A DNA stretch of 64,000 nt from Halalkalibaculum roseum (lineage in GTDB: Bacteria > Bacteroidota > Rhodothermia > Balneolales > Balneolaceae): assembly GCF_011059145.1 (NCBI RefSeq), contig NZ_JAALLT010000002.1, positions 248,001-312,000 of the forward strand. The letters run 5' to 3'. Below, piece after piece: positions 32,381-41,966 of the stretch. Numbering within the stretch: position 1 is the stretch's first letter; every line of letters starts with the position of its first letter. Made by a program: the position numbers and the translations under genes. The notes beneath the pieces are model-generated. The model worked only from the letters and a program-made list of their open reading frames with translations, did not search any database and was not told the DNA's origin.

Positions 32381-33520
32381 ATGGGAACCTATCGATACAT
32401 ACCTGCTCTCATTTTACTATCTATAATTCTGCTTTCCTGCGATCGCGGGGATAACGTACCGGATACCTGGCAGAAAGTGTTAGATCTTAACACCGGAAAT
32501 GGCATTATTCAGAACCAGGAAGGAGACTTTCTTGTTCATTCTTTTAATGAAATAGCCAGGCTCGACAAAAACGGATCTGTGATTTGGAGTATAGATCCCC
32601 TGGATCAGATCACCGGTTATGGCGGAATCTCCATTTCAGAAATTGCGCAGCTGGAAAACGGTGATTATGCTGTTACCGGCTTTGCATCCGAAGGCGCATC
32701 TTCGGTACTGTACCTCTTGATCATGGATGGCAACGGGGTTGTTCAATCACAGTCCAACATATTTCAAAACGACAATCACAGGGGTTTGGATATGAGCGTT
32801 TCAGGCGATGGGTTTACTTTTGCCGTTCCCGTCGGTCAGGGAGATAGCAACGACAGTCTCGTTGTACTTGAAGTAGCTGTCGACGGAACCGTCAAAAACG
32901 AAAAAAGTTATATTTCCAACCTTAGTGATTATGCCATTTCCGGGTTGACCCTGATACTTGAAAACCAGGATGGATATTTGGTAGAATTACTTCTAAAGGA
33001 AACCAACGGAGATGAAGTTACCAATAGAAAATTGATCAAATTGGATGCAAATTTGAACCAAGAGTGGAGTATAGATTACGGAGGGGCGGTGTTCAATGAA
33101 ATTAGGGATATTATTGAATTGGAAGACGGTGGTTATCTTCTGGCAGGTACATTTCAGGGAAAAGGCTGGGCACTTAAAATCAGGGATTCAGGAAGCCTGG
33201 AATGGAATAAGAAATATGGCTCGGATGATCCCGGGAAACGGTTCTTCTTTGATGCCGAAGAGAGTGAAATGGGAAGAATTGTATTAACCGGTTCGAATAA
33301 TGTGGATGGAGGGGGTTATGATGATCTTTGGCTAATGCATCTTGATAGTGAGGGTAATGTCAACTGGGAAGTAAAACACGGTGACCAATTTTATAACTTT
33401 GGCAGAGCTGTGGAGTACACCGGGGAGAAGAATTATGTGATAACCGGAGGAACACACTCCAGTTTCAATGAACCTACCAGTATGTGGGTACTAAAGCTAA
33501 ATGAAGAGGGGTTGTTTTAG
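32381..33520 (+). CDS. Lipoprotein with beta-propeller-like repeats
   Basis: A 379-residue protein with a lipoprotein signal peptide (lipobox ILLSC, Cys20). The mature part contains repeats of the type LENGDYAVTGFA, LEDGGYLLAGTF and KNYVITGGTHSS separated by about 45-60 residues with SLEWNKKYG or NVNWEVKHG-like strands, as in secreted beta-propeller proteins. No catalytic motif is seen. It is alone, divergent from the amidohydrolase and convergent with ogt. Probably surface- or outer-membrane attached. Function unknown. Confidence 0.78.
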   Translation: MGTYRYIPALILLSIILLSCDRGDNVPDTWQKVLDLNTGNGIIQNQEGDFLVHSFNEIARLDKNGSVIWSIDPLDQITGYGGISISEIAQLENGDYAVTGFASEGASSVLYLLIMDGNGVVQSQSNIFQNDNHRGLDMSVSGDGFTFAVPVGQGDSNDSLVVLEVAVDGTVKNEKSYISNLSDYAISGLTLILENQDGYLVELLLKETNGDEVTNRKLIKLDANLNQEWSIDYGGAVFNEIRDIIELEDGGYLLAGTFQGKGWALKIRDSGSLEWNKKYGSDDPGKRFFFDAEESEMGRIVLTGSNNVDGGGYDDLWLMHLDSEGNVNWEVKHGDQFYNFGRAVEYTGEKNYVITGGTHSSFNEPTSMWVLKLNEEGLF

Positions 33521-33547
33521 CTTTTTACGTGATTGTTTTATTTAAGA

Positions 33548-34015
33548 TTAAAGCAACAAGGCGCCTTCATGCTGCAGCAGCCATCGTTTGGTTTCAATAC
33601 CGCCGGCATAACCCACAAGCTTATCATTGGCTCCGATAACCCGGTGGCAGGGGATGATTATGGGAATAGGATTTTGTCCGTTGGCCCTACCTATGGCGCG
33701 AATAGCTTTGGGATTTTCCATCTTTTGTGAAAGCTTGGAATAGGTGGTGGTTGAGCCGTACGGGATTTCCTGCAGTTGTTTCCAAACCTCCATCTGGAAG
33801 TCAGTACCTTCAGGAGCCAGAGGCAGGCTAAACTCTTTTCGCTCACCGTTGAAATACTCACTCAGCTGCTGAACAGTCTTATCTATAATGCCTGATGAAG
33901 GTTTTGCTGGATGCTGACGTGTTTTATGTTTCACATAGGAGAGTTCAACCAAAGCATCTTCAGTTGCTATTAAGTGTAGATATCCAATCGGGGTGTCCAG
34001 AAAGTATTTATCCAT
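33548..34015 (-). CDS. ogt: Methylated-DNA-protein cysteine methyltransferase
   Basis: A 155-residue Ogt/MGMT. The active site IIPCHRVIG (Cys123) and the following KLVGYAGGIETKRWLLQHEG are diagnostic, and the helix-turn-helix region PYGSTTTYSKLSQKM precedes it. The N-terminal ribonuclease-like half is present, so the protein is complete. It removes O6-methyl groups from guanine in DNA, using itself up in the process. No Ada regulatory domain or alkA gene is adjacent. Confidence 0.93.
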   Translation of the reverse strand: MDKYFLDTPIGYLHLIATEDALVELSYVKHKTRQHPAKPSSGIIDKTVQQLSEYFNGERKEFSLPLAPEGTDFQMEVWKQLQEIPYGSTTTYSKLSQKMENPKAIRAIGRANGQNPIPIIIPCHRVIGANDKLVGYAGGIETKRWLLQHEGALLL

Positions 34016-34100
34016 ACATCTAGTGTTGGCTTATTAATGTCGGATATTTTTTTACAAGATAGGTAATCAGGAATCAAATTTTACCGTTACTAAGGAAACT

Positions 34101-34168
34101 CTTTTCAGCCGTCCCGCTGGGACTCGATTGGGTTTTTATTTTAGCCCACCAATGAATTGGTGGGCTAA
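34101..34168 (-). repeat. Two-hairpin intergenic repeat, copy 2
   Basis: On the minus strand it reads GCCCACCAATTCATTGGTGG, a spacer, then GTCCCAGCGGGACGGCTGAA. Both stems are intact though their sequences differ from copy 1 (CCCACCAAT/ATTGGTGGG), so the stem is conserved by compensatory change. Confidence 0.75.
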
Positions 34169-34258
34169 GTTCAGAGAGATTATATGACATTTTAAAACCA
34201 TCAGTATGTCTACACTAAACCATGCCAAAGGGAGAAGAGTCTTCGATATACTTCGATT

Positions 34259-34328
34259 TTAGCCCACCGTTTTAACGGTGGGTTTAAAAGCAATCCGTAA
34301 CCAAGTCCCATAGGGACGGCTGAAACTT
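34259..34328 (+). repeat. Two-hairpin intergenic repeat, copy 3
   Basis: Reads GCCCACCGTTTTAACGGTGG, a spacer of about 25 bases, then GTCCCATAGGGACGGCTGAA. Inverted relative to copy 2, forming a head-to-head pair as in BIME arrangements of REP sequences. Confidence 0.75.
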
Positions 34329-34396
34329 AGGTTGGTATAAATAATTAATTTATATGAAATTGGAATAATTAAGACATATTACTTAAAACTCAGCCT

Positions 34397-35278
34397 TCAA
34401 TTCCCGGTCAGTGGTAAGCTCCCACTCCGGTCAACCTTCAGATTGGTCTGGTCCAGGAGGGGATGGGTTGTTCCCAGGTTGAAATTTCCATCAAGGCTGT
34501 AGTTTAGTTCACCGGTACCGGTCAGTAATCTATAGGCAGAGATACCGATTTCTGTAATATTCAACGAAATGGGTATGGATAGCTGCCGGCTCTCCTTGCT
34601 ACCTATGCTTGTATTTGCCAGGGACTCTCCCTCAGCCCACCGGTCCCCATTGATATCCAAACCATAGTCAAAACCGTTAATTACGATACCAAATGCATTC
34701 GGATTATTGAATTCCATATTAAGCAGGAGATCCGCCCGGCTTAGACTCAGATTCTGCACTTTAAGGCTGTTTACACTTATGCTGGGACTATTCAGCATGG
34801 GTATGGAGCCTTTTCTGCTAACCGGAATTTTTGTCAATCCGAGTACAGGGAGATCAAATGTGAGATCACTTAAGAATTCGTAATCTGCCTGGTCGGCACC
34901 GGCTAGAGTTTGAATTCCCTGATAGAGCTCTTGGAAGTTGAGGGTGACTGGAACTTTCAAAGTGCTTTTACCTGAAGCTTCGATGGTCGAGTTTTCTTGC
35001 TGCTGACCTTGAATGAAAGTTCTATCATTAAGTTTGAAGTCATAATTGTAGGAATCCAGCTGAAGAGATAGTGCATTGGGATTCTCAATGGTGATGTCGT
35101 AGGTCAGCTCGATCTCATTGAAATTGAAACCGCTTACCCTCATATCTGTCACTGATAGCCGGGGTTTCTGGACACTATTAGCCAAGTCCTGCAGCGCACT
35201 GCAACCACTGAACAGGGTAATCATAACTAACAGCAGGATTCCAAAAGCGGCAAAAGTACGATTATTGCTAAATGTCAT
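34397..35278 (-). CDS. LEA-14-like (WHy domain) lipoprotein
   Basis: A 293-residue lipoprotein (lipobox LFSGC, Cys26) with two LEA type 2/WHy domains, about residues 40-155 and 165-285. Each starts with a VTDMRVSGFNFNEIELTYDI or VNSLKVQNLSLSRADLLLNM-type strand and carries the conserved NPNALSLQLDSYNYDFKLN or NPNAFGIVINGFDYGLDIN segment. WHy proteins are associated with desiccation and osmotic stress; here it is likely attached to a membrane facing the periplasm. It is monocistronic. Confidence 0.85.
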   Translation of the reverse strand: MTFSNNRTFAAFGILLLVMITLFSGCSALQDLANSVQKPRLSVTDMRVSGFNFNEIELTYDITIENPNALSLQLDSYNYDFKLNDRTFIQGQQQENSTIEASGKSTLKVPVTLNFQELYQGIQTLAGADQADYEFLSDLTFDLPVLGLTKIPVSRKGSIPMLNSPSISVNSLKVQNLSLSRADLLLNMEFNNPNAFGIVINGFDYGLDINGDRWAEGESLANTSIGSKESRQLSIPISLNITEIGISAYRLLTGTGELNYSLDGNFNLGTTHPLLDQTNLKVDRSGSLPLTGN

Positions 35279-35404
35279 AGTAAAAGGATTGATATTAACA
35301 GTAGAATGCTATTTAAAATGATGATTAAAATATAGCCAGCAATAGCCTTATAAAAGAATTAAAAAATGCGTCTAGGACCCTAAAAATGCATTTTAATATT
35401 TCCT

Positions 35405-35570
35405 GAAAATATTTTGTAACAATGTATACCTTTCTGACTCTTGTATATAGAAACACAAATTACTCTCTTATAAAGACCCTAATCTAGTTAGTCAACTAGT
35501 CACTCCTAAATGCTGAAACCTAAAGCATTAAGAATCCCGGGACGGATACTCCCGGGATTTTTTTATTTAA
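35405..35570 (+). ncRNA. Candidate small RNA ending in a strong terminator
   Basis: A plus-strand terminator (stem AATCCCGGGA 35533-35542 with TCCCGGGATT 35550-35559, then a T tract) has no plus-strand gene upstream for more than 2 kb. Between 35480 and 35530 there are two more small stems: CTAGTT/AACTAG (35484-35489, 35494-35499) and AATGCT/AGCATT (35509-35514, 35524-35529). TTTTG at 35412 and TATACCTTT around 35426 could be promoter pieces. The 5' end is a guess. Alternatively the stem serves only as the end of the minus-strand MFS gene. Confidence 0.4.
35533..35566 (+). terminator. Rho-independent terminator without an upstream gene
   Basis: A 10-base GC-rich stem (35533-35542 with 35550-35559), a seven-base loop CGGATAC, then seven T residues on the plus strand. 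On the minus strand the sequence after the stem lacks a T tract, so it points to plus-strand transcription. Confidence 0.75.
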
Positions 35571-36739
35571 TCAATGTGACAATCACAGCGGTTAAAATAA
35601 CTGCTACTGCTGCTGTAAAGTAGAAGGTCACTTCAACGCCACCCAGACCGTAAATCACGCCCAACAGAAAAGGCCCCAAGGCCTGACCGCTGCGCAATAC
35701 CGTCCAGTTTACCGATAAAAAAGCCGCCCTGTACTCTGTAGGAGCCTGGTATGTAAGCAAGTTCAATATGCTTGGGATGTTAATGCCCTGAGCAAAACCG
35801 AATACCATGATTGGGATAGCCAGCAACCAGATGTTTTCAATATTTGGGATGGAAAGAAAAACCCCGAGATAGAGCAGGGATGCTGTTAAGATGAGATTCT
35901 GCTCTGAAAACCGTCCTGCCAGTTTGCCAAGCTGTGAAGAAGTAAAGGCAGTAACTACCGAAGAGCCCGAAAGCATGATACCTATGATAAGGGAGGTCTG
36001 TCCAAAATCCTCATCCAGCAAAATTGGAAAAAATGTTAAATAGGCCCCGTAAAGCATGATAAAGGTCAGAAAATTGGCGGCGAAGAGCCCGATGACTTTC
36101 TTGGATTTCAAGGAGTTCCAGACTTTGCCAAAATAGGTTTTTAAGTCTTTGCCATTTTCAGGCTCGGGATTTTTCAAGGATTTAATCACAAATAGGCCGA
36201 TAGGAATAGCAACAAGGCACAGATAAAAGGGGAAATACCATCCCAGAAGTGCAAGTCCGCCGCCGATGGCAGGATAGGACGCCGTACCCACGCTGAGTAC
36301 ACTGCCTGTATAACCCATTGCGGTTGCACGCTTGTTGCCTTCGTAGAGGTCACCGATCAGCGTAACGTTCAGCGCCCCAAGGGATGCTCCACCGACTCCC
36401 TGAAAAAATCGTAGAATCAGCAGCCAGGTAAAATCAGTGGCAAAGGCGCAGGCGGTTCCGGCAATCCCGAAAATAAAAAGAGAAGGTACCAATATGGCTT
36501 TTCTTCCGATTCGGTCAGCGAACACACCAAGCACGGGGGTCAGAAAGATTCCGGGGAGGGTAAATGCAGTAATAAGTAACCCAATCTGCTCATTCGATAC
36601 ATCCAGCACGCGTGCCATCTTGGGCAGGGCAGGTGCGATACTGGCAACACCCATGACTGCGGTCAGGGTGATGCCAAATATAACGTATAGATTTAGATCT
36701 TTAAGAAGCGGTTTCTTATTGATATTTGGTTTTCTCCAT
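35563..36739 (-). pseudogene. MFS transporter with probable 5' frameshift
   Basis: The main open frame from the ATG at 36652-36654 encodes 363 residues of an MFS permease (GVFADRIGRKAIL between helices 2 and 3, twelve-helix pattern), but starts in the middle of helix 1. Upstream in the same frame the homologous N-terminus continues (KKPLLKDLNLYVIFGITLTA) with no ATG, GTG or TTG. An ATG at 36737-36739 lies in another frame, with AGG about 10 bases before it. Removing one base from the four-T run at 36730-36733 would join them to MEKPNINKKPLLKDL and onward. Either a real frameshift or a homopolymer sequencing error. DHA1-like drug or metabolite exporter; substrate unknown. Confidence 0.75.
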
Positions 36740-36855
36740 TGTTTTTAAACCTTCAAACAAAAGAACTCAACTTTGTTCTACGAATTATAAAAGTAAGCAT
36801 AAGTGATCTCTGGTTATCTATTGCCTTTTCACTTCTTACATTTCGCTTATTTAAT

Positions 36856-39291
36856 TCAAAGAATTGTAAATGGAACCTTAACCCTAAAGCTGATATTTCT
36901 TCCCGGGCTTAGAGCATATCCTTTATAGGTATCTAGAAAATTGCGGTATGCCTCGTTAAATAAATTCCTGGCTGAAATTTGCACCGAAACCGGACGGCTC
37001 CAGATTGGGAGCTCGACGCCCAGGGTAGCGTTTAACAAGGTATAAGAATCTGTGGATGCCACTCCGAAATCGGAAAACTGCGGAGCATTTCCAAACTGCC
37101 AGAAAGGTTCATAGCGACCGGCAGCGTCTTTTGACAGGGTATGGTTAACCTGAATGCTCAAAAAGGGACTCTCAAAAAAACCAATCTTGTTTTGTACAAG
37201 CTTGATGCCTGCAGAAAATTTTGTAGGAGGTAAAAGTGGAAGTTTGTCAACTCTTTGAATATCGTCTTCAATATTTTCTCCGGTCACGGTCTCAAATGTA
37301 CCATTTACCTGCAACCAGTTGTTAAGCTGTGCCTCAAAATTCGCGTTAGCTCCAAACAGCCTGGCATCTCCCTGTACCGATTCCAGAATGGGCGGCCCTT
37401 GTCCGCCATCGGAAAACTCTCCCGAGTTAACCAGAAAAATATAGTTTCGAATCACGTTTCTGTAAGCTGTGATCTTGGCCGTTACTGTTTCCGATCGCCA
37501 TCTTAAGGAGAGGTCAGTATTAAGTGATCTCTCTGAATCCAGGAAAGGATTTCCGACCTGATAGGCCGCTACACCACCGTGAATACCGTCAACATGCAAG
37601 TTAAACAGGCTGGGAGCCCGAAATCCACGTCCGATATTGGCCGCTATTGCCATCTGCTCGTTGAATTGATAGGTGGCACCCAATGATCCACTGAACTCAT
37701 AATATTCCTGGTCGAGCACATTGCTGGTTTCACCGGAACTGATGTCGGGCAGGTTTAAGGCTTCATTCGGCTCGGCTTCATGCGTCCTGGCATCGAATCG
37801 AAATCCGGTTGAGATAGTCAGTTTTCCCAGCTCGGCTTTTTCAAATAAGAAAGTGGCAAAATTTGTAACTGTAGCCGAGGGAACCAACGGTTCTACTCCC
37901 CGAGTCTCCTGATCCTGGTATGTATATTCAATGCCAAGGGTTCCGCGAAAAGGTCCGACAGAGGGGTGCTCAAGTTCAGTTTTTGCCGAATAACTCTGCA
38001 AGAGAATGTCCAGGTGGGCAAAGCCTTCCTCGGGTAGTTCACTTCTTGGCCCCGCATTGGCATCACCCGGATTCGACTGTCTCAAATTCTCTGAAAACGT
38101 GAATTTCGGATTAAGAATAAAATTATTGCCCAGATTTATGTTACCTTTTAGCTGTATGACGTCATTTTCTAGGTTTTGTCCGAGACCCATGCCGTCGGGC
38201 AATAGGAAATTGTGTTCATTGCTCCAGCGTGAGTATTCTGCGGAAACCTGTCCGAAACTTCCTGTATAGCCCACCCCAATAGACCCGTTTAGCTGATCGT
38301 AATCGGTGTGGTCTAATTCCCCCGAAAACTTGGGTGCCTCCGTATTATTTGTTTCTGTAAACGTGGGTATATCGGGTGCGGTCATATTACCGGCAGAGCG
38401 CCGAATCAAGGTGCCCGTATATCCCCAGCCTGCATTTGCACCTTCCAGATGTATGCCTCCTGCCAGTTCACGGTTGTTAGTGGAGTAATCGGATAACAAC
38501 TGCCCGGTTATAAATGCCTCACGGTCTAATGCATCAGGTATGGAGTTCGAAATGACATTAACCGCACCACCTAGAGCATCGGATCCGTACTGAACACTTG
38601 CGGCGCCACGCACCACTTCAATACGTTCAGATGTAAAAGGATCTACATTTGGACCGTGGCGAACCCCATACTGCTGGTAGTCCATGGCCACACCGTCATC
38701 CAATACACGAACCTGACTTCCACTGAGTCCGCGAATTACAGGCTTGCCCATTTGAGATCCGGTTGAGATGGAAGAAACACCGGCCAGATCATCTAGTGAG
38801 GAACCAAGTGATGTCTGCTGCTTGGAGAACTTTGCGTCCCCTGACAGTACGTCTACATCAGCAGGTGTTGTAAGTGGATCGGAAGCGTAGGGGGTACCTG
38901 TAACGGTTATAGTTTCACTTTGTATGAGCCTTGGTTCAAGAGTGACATTTAGGGTGGTGGTTTCATCAGCTTTAATCGTTACTTCCCGGTTTACGCTCTG
39001 GTAACCGATAAAAGAGAAGGTAAGCACATAGGTACCCTTTCGTATATTTCCAACACGATAAGATCCATCAGCCTTGGAAACAGTGCCGCGATTCAGCTGT
39101 GGGAAAGCAATGTTTACGCCGGGCATCTCCTGACCGGCTTCATTGGTTACCGTACCTTGAACAGCTCCTTGTTGAAAATTATAAATACCTTCGTTAGCAA
39201 TGGCCTCTAAAGGGTTATAGATAATTGAGATAAAAACAAGCAGTACAAAAATTGTTAGTAGAGACAGTGATTTATTCATTTTCAGTAGCAT
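36856..39291 (-). CDS. TonB-dependent receptor with N-terminal carboxypeptidase-regulatory-like domain
   Basis: An 811-residue outer-membrane receptor. After a signal peptide comes a CarboxypepD_reg-like domain (about residues 43-120, GTVTNEAGQEMPGVNIAF), then the plug (about 135-245) with RVLDDGVAMD and IEVVRGAASVQYGSDALGGAVNV, then the beta-barrel ending ISFRVKVPFTIL. A start at residue 5 (MNKSL) is equally possible. It is the last gene of a tight five-gene operon starting near 42876. By context it takes up a metal or metal complex, probably zinc. Confidence 0.87.
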   Translation of the reverse strand: MLLKMNKSLSLLTIFVLLVFISIIYNPLEAIANEGIYNFQQGAVQGTVTNEAGQEMPGVNIAFPQLNRGTVSKADGSYRVGNIRKGTYVLTFSFIGYQSVNREVTIKADETTTLNVTLEPRLIQSETITVTGTPYASDPLTTPADVDVLSGDAKFSKQQTSLGSSLDDLAGVSSISTGSQMGKPVIRGLSGSQVRVLDDGVAMDYQQYGVRHGPNVDPFTSERIEVVRGAASVQYGSDALGGAVNVISNSIPDALDREAFITGQLLSDYSTNNRELAGGIHLEGANAGWGYTGTLIRRSAGNMTAPDIPTFTETNNTEAPKFSGELDHTDYDQLNGSIGVGYTGSFGQVSAEYSRWSNEHNFLLPDGMGLGQNLENDVIQLKGNINLGNNFILNPKFTFSENLRQSNPGDANAGPRSELPEEGFAHLDILLQSYSAKTELEHPSVGPFRGTLGIEYTYQDQETRGVEPLVPSATVTNFATFLFEKAELGKLTISTGFRFDARTHEAEPNEALNLPDISSGETSNVLDQEYYEFSGSLGATYQFNEQMAIAANIGRGFRAPSLFNLHVDGIHGGVAAYQVGNPFLDSERSLNTDLSLRWRSETVTAKITAYRNVIRNYIFLVNSGEFSDGGQGPPILESVQGDARLFGANANFEAQLNNWLQVNGTFETVTGENIEDDIQRVDKLPLLPPTKFSAGIKLVQNKIGFFESPFLSIQVNHTLSKDAAGRYEPFWQFGNAPQFSDFGVASTDSYTLLNATLGVELPIWSRPVSVQISARNLFNEAYRNFLDTYKGYALSPGRNISFRVKVPFTIL

Positions 39292-39324
39292 TATAAAATG
39301 AAAAGTTAATGTGAGGCGAGATTG

Positions 39325-39636
39325 CTACTCAAGCGGTGGTGACTTATTTGAAATCGAAGCAGGGGTAAAGTCGGTCTCAGCCTCAACGGAACTAAATAGA
39401 TCGGCTCTGACACTCTCTGTCGTTATAACTGAGGTACTGTTATACGACTGTATCCCAGCGGTAAGGTGCTGACAGGCAAAGCAAACGGGTAGTTCTTCTT
39501 TAATATGATGGGGGATATTTCCCTTATCGGAATCCGGGTAAACAAGAAGGGAATGAAAGTGAAAAGCCGACAGGTTCAGGCATAATCCAACCAGCAAAAT
39601 TGTGATTGTGTCTTTTTTGCCGGTCTTAAAGTGCAA
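39325..39636 (-). CDS. Small membrane-anchored His/Cys protein (copy 2)
   Basis: A 103-residue protein with a hydrophobic N-terminal helix (about 11-24), the motif FHFHSL right after it, PHHIKEELPVCFACQH (His43, His44, Cys52, Cys55, His57) and a Pro-rich end (NKSPPLE). The protein at 42553-42876 has the same layout and a recognisably similar end (GRSPPAIA). Both flank TonB receptor genes in one operon. The HxH and CxxC pairs suggest metal binding in the periplasm, comparable with DUF2946-type proteins. Function unproven. Confidence 0.7.
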   Translation of the reverse strand: MHFKTGKKDTITILLVGLCLNLSAFHFHSLLVYPDSDKGNIPHHIKEELPVCFACQHLTAGIQSYNSTSVITTESVRADLFSSVEAETDFTPASISNKSPPLE

Positions 39637-39671
39637 AATGTATTATTTAGCTTGTTTTCAATACCTAATTG

Positions 39672-41918
39672 TTAGAAATAAACCCTATAGAGCAGAGAAA
39701 CATTTCGACCCGGTTGGGGCATCAACTCTTTAATTCTTGAAAGATGGTTGAAATAGCTTTCATTTAGCAAGTTGTCGGCTCGCAAAGAAAAGGTGTGAAG
39801 CAGGCTTCCATGCTGCAACCGGTACTGACCAAACAGGTCTAATACCACATAACCATCGGTCGGTTCTTCAAAGTCGCCGGTCCGTGTCTGTTTGGCAGCA
39901 GCTTTCAAACGAGATCCAAACTGTATGCTTCCGGTCGAGTAGGTCAGGTTGAGCATTCCTTTAAAAGGAGGTATCATAGGCAGCGGTTGAATGTCTTCTG
40001 TCTGGCCGCCTGCTTGTTGTTCCTGCTGGGTCACTTCGCGTTCGCCGTGCGTATAATTAAAACTGCCGGAAAGGGCTAGTTTACTACTTAAGGCTAATTC
40101 AGCTGAAAACTCAATTCCATAAAGGAGTGCATCTGCTCCAAAAAACTGGTATTCATTGAGCGTGGGGAAGCGGAGGCTGGGCCGGCCGGTGTTTCTTGGG
40201 TAAATATAATTCGAGAAGTCATTATGATACCCTGTAACTTCGGCCTGGAAAAGTGGACCTTTGTAACGCAAGAAGATTTCCTTTCCGAATCCACGTTCCG
40301 GCTTCAGATCGGGATTGCCTATTTCATAACTATATGAGGCCAGGTGGGGTCCTTCTGAGAAGAGTTCTTCCTGGGAAGGAGCGCGATACGAATGCATTAG
40401 AGAAACACCGGTGTAGACGCCGGAACCGAAGTCATAAACGGCTGCAATGGAACTGGATAAACCTGCAAATGAACGCTCACGGATATTTCCTATCCTTGAA
40501 TCCGGGTCATCCTCCAGTGGTACCGAATTGACCGCTTCAATTCGCCCGCCAACTTCCATGTGAAGCGCACCAAAATCTTTTTCTTCAATTAGGTAGGCTG
40601 CAAGGCTGTAAGCGTCAGAATCGGGGGTGTTGGCACCCTGAATGGCATAGTTTTTGGCTTCGGCCCAAATGCCTATGGTTCCTGACTGTAGAATGCCCTT
40701 TTTGCCATGACGGGCATTAAGGCTCGCGTTGGAAGTTAGAACACCGAACTCGGTACCGATAGCACCGCCAGGTTCAATTTCACGGTGGTAATAATTTTTA
40801 TACGAATAGGAAATATCAGCAGCCCTGAAAAAGGAATCTTCAAAAAAGATCTCTGACTTCCCGTCAAACTGGAACTTTTGCATTTCGATATCTACCCCGT
40901 TGGCATGTCCCCCCTCCGGGTCAGGTGGGATGCCATAATTGTTCAAATACATGCTGAAAGCACTTCCTACATAGCCCCAGGGACGGATATAACTGAGCCC
41001 GAGGGCATTATTGGTGGAAAGAATGTCTGAGTTATCAAGTTCTCCTGCAGGAGTTTGTAGGTTTTGACCGGTACGCAGGTTTCCGTCAGCCTGCAGCGCA
41101 AAAGAGCCAATAGGCAAGCCGGCCTGCAGGGCTGTGATGCCACCACTATTGACCGATTCTCCCTGTATGCTGGCCGTACCGTGTACATGATCGGGCATGG
41201 AAGTGGCTATTTGATTTCGAACCACATTTACCACGCCCCCGATAGCATTACCCCCATATTTCAAAGCGGCAGGCCCGCGTGCTATCTCAATTTTTTCAGC
41301 CGCTACAGGGTCTACAGTAACGGCATGATCTGCCGATTGGGAAGAGACATCGCCTGTTCGTGCTCCATCCTGCAAAATAAGTACCCGTTCACCTCCCAGG
41401 CCACGGATAATCGGTCTTGCCGGTGCGGAACCCATCGTTCGTGAGTCCAAACCGGGAAGATCTTCAAGCGTTTTAGCAAGGGTACTGCTGAGGTCACGCC
41501 GCAGGTTGTTTCCGGAAATACTTTTTGATACATGCTCCAATTCGGATCCCACTGTGAAATCTTTATTGCCGGTTACAACAATTGCTTCACCGCTCATTAC
41601 CGAGGGCGTGAGCCTTATTTCAACATTCAAAGTATCGTTTAGCGGTACGGTGATTTGTACCGACGCTGTACGATAACCAATGCGGGATGCCGATAGGGTA
41701 TAGGTGCCGGCAGGAACATTGACAAACTCGAAATGCCCATCTGTGTGAGCAACTGCCGTTCGGTTCAATTCCTCAAGATAGAGATAAACAAAACCCAGAG
41801 TCTGTCCGGTCTCACGGTCATAGCTTACTCCTTGAATGACAGAGGACATATTTTCGGATGCTTGTAGTGGGTTAGCAACCGATACCAGTAAAAGTAAAAC
41901 GAGAAAGAATTTATGCAT
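39672..41918 (-). CDS. TonB-dependent receptor, ZnuD-like (probable zinc)
   Basis: A 748-residue receptor with signal peptide (to about residue 20), a CarboxypepD_reg-like domain (28-115) and a plug with RVLILQDGARTGDVSSQSAD, HAVTVDPVAAEKIEIARGP and AALKYGGNAIGGVVNV. The SADHAVTVDP plus LKYGGNAIGGVVNV pattern is that of ZnuD-type zinc receptors. The barrel ends NVSLLYRVYF. The gene order (small His/Cys protein, His-containing lipoprotein, receptor, second small protein, second receptor) supports metal uptake. The zinc call is by similarity of the plug, not tested; copper is the main alternative. Confidence 0.83.
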   Translation of the reverse strand: MHKFFLVLLLLVSVANPLQASENMSSVIQGVSYDRETGQTLGFVYLYLEELNRTAVAHTDGHFEFVNVPAGTYTLSASRIGYRTASVQITVPLNDTLNVEIRLTPSVMSGEAIVVTGNKDFTVGSELEHVSKSISGNNLRRDLSSTLAKTLEDLPGLDSRTMGSAPARPIIRGLGGERVLILQDGARTGDVSSQSADHAVTVDPVAAEKIEIARGPAALKYGGNAIGGVVNVVRNQIATSMPDHVHGTASIQGESVNSGGITALQAGLPIGSFALQADGNLRTGQNLQTPAGELDNSDILSTNNALGLSYIRPWGYVGSAFSMYLNNYGIPPDPEGGHANGVDIEMQKFQFDGKSEIFFEDSFFRAADISYSYKNYYHREIEPGGAIGTEFGVLTSNASLNARHGKKGILQSGTIGIWAEAKNYAIQGANTPDSDAYSLAAYLIEEKDFGALHMEVGGRIEAVNSVPLEDDPDSRIGNIRERSFAGLSSSIAAVYDFGSGVYTGVSLMHSYRAPSQEELFSEGPHLASYSYEIGNPDLKPERGFGKEIFLRYKGPLFQAEVTGYHNDFSNYIYPRNTGRPSLRFPTLNEYQFFGADALLYGIEFSAELALSSKLALSGSFNYTHGEREVTQQEQQAGGQTEDIQPLPMIPPFKGMLNLTYSTGSIQFGSRLKAAAKQTRTGDFEEPTDGYVVLDLFGQYRLQHGSLLHTFSLRADNLLNESYFNHLSRIKELMPQPGRNVSLLYRVYF

Positions 41919-41966
41919 ATGAAAATAAGCAGGGAAGAAACTTAAAGTATCTTCCCTGCTGGTTGA

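Larger units (their letters stand above)
34016..34396. other. Gene-free stretch holding two inverted repeat copies
   Basis: The 381 bases between ogt and the LEA-14-like gene hold no reading frame that I would defend. Most of the interest is two oppositely oriented copies of the two-hairpin repeat (34101-34168 and 34259-34328), separated by about 90 bases. Confidence 0.6.

Noticed and set aside
35533-35566. Terminator of the minus-strand MFS gene
   Set aside because: The T tract is on the plus strand; after the stem on the minus strand there is no T run. A weak bidirectional role cannot be excluded.
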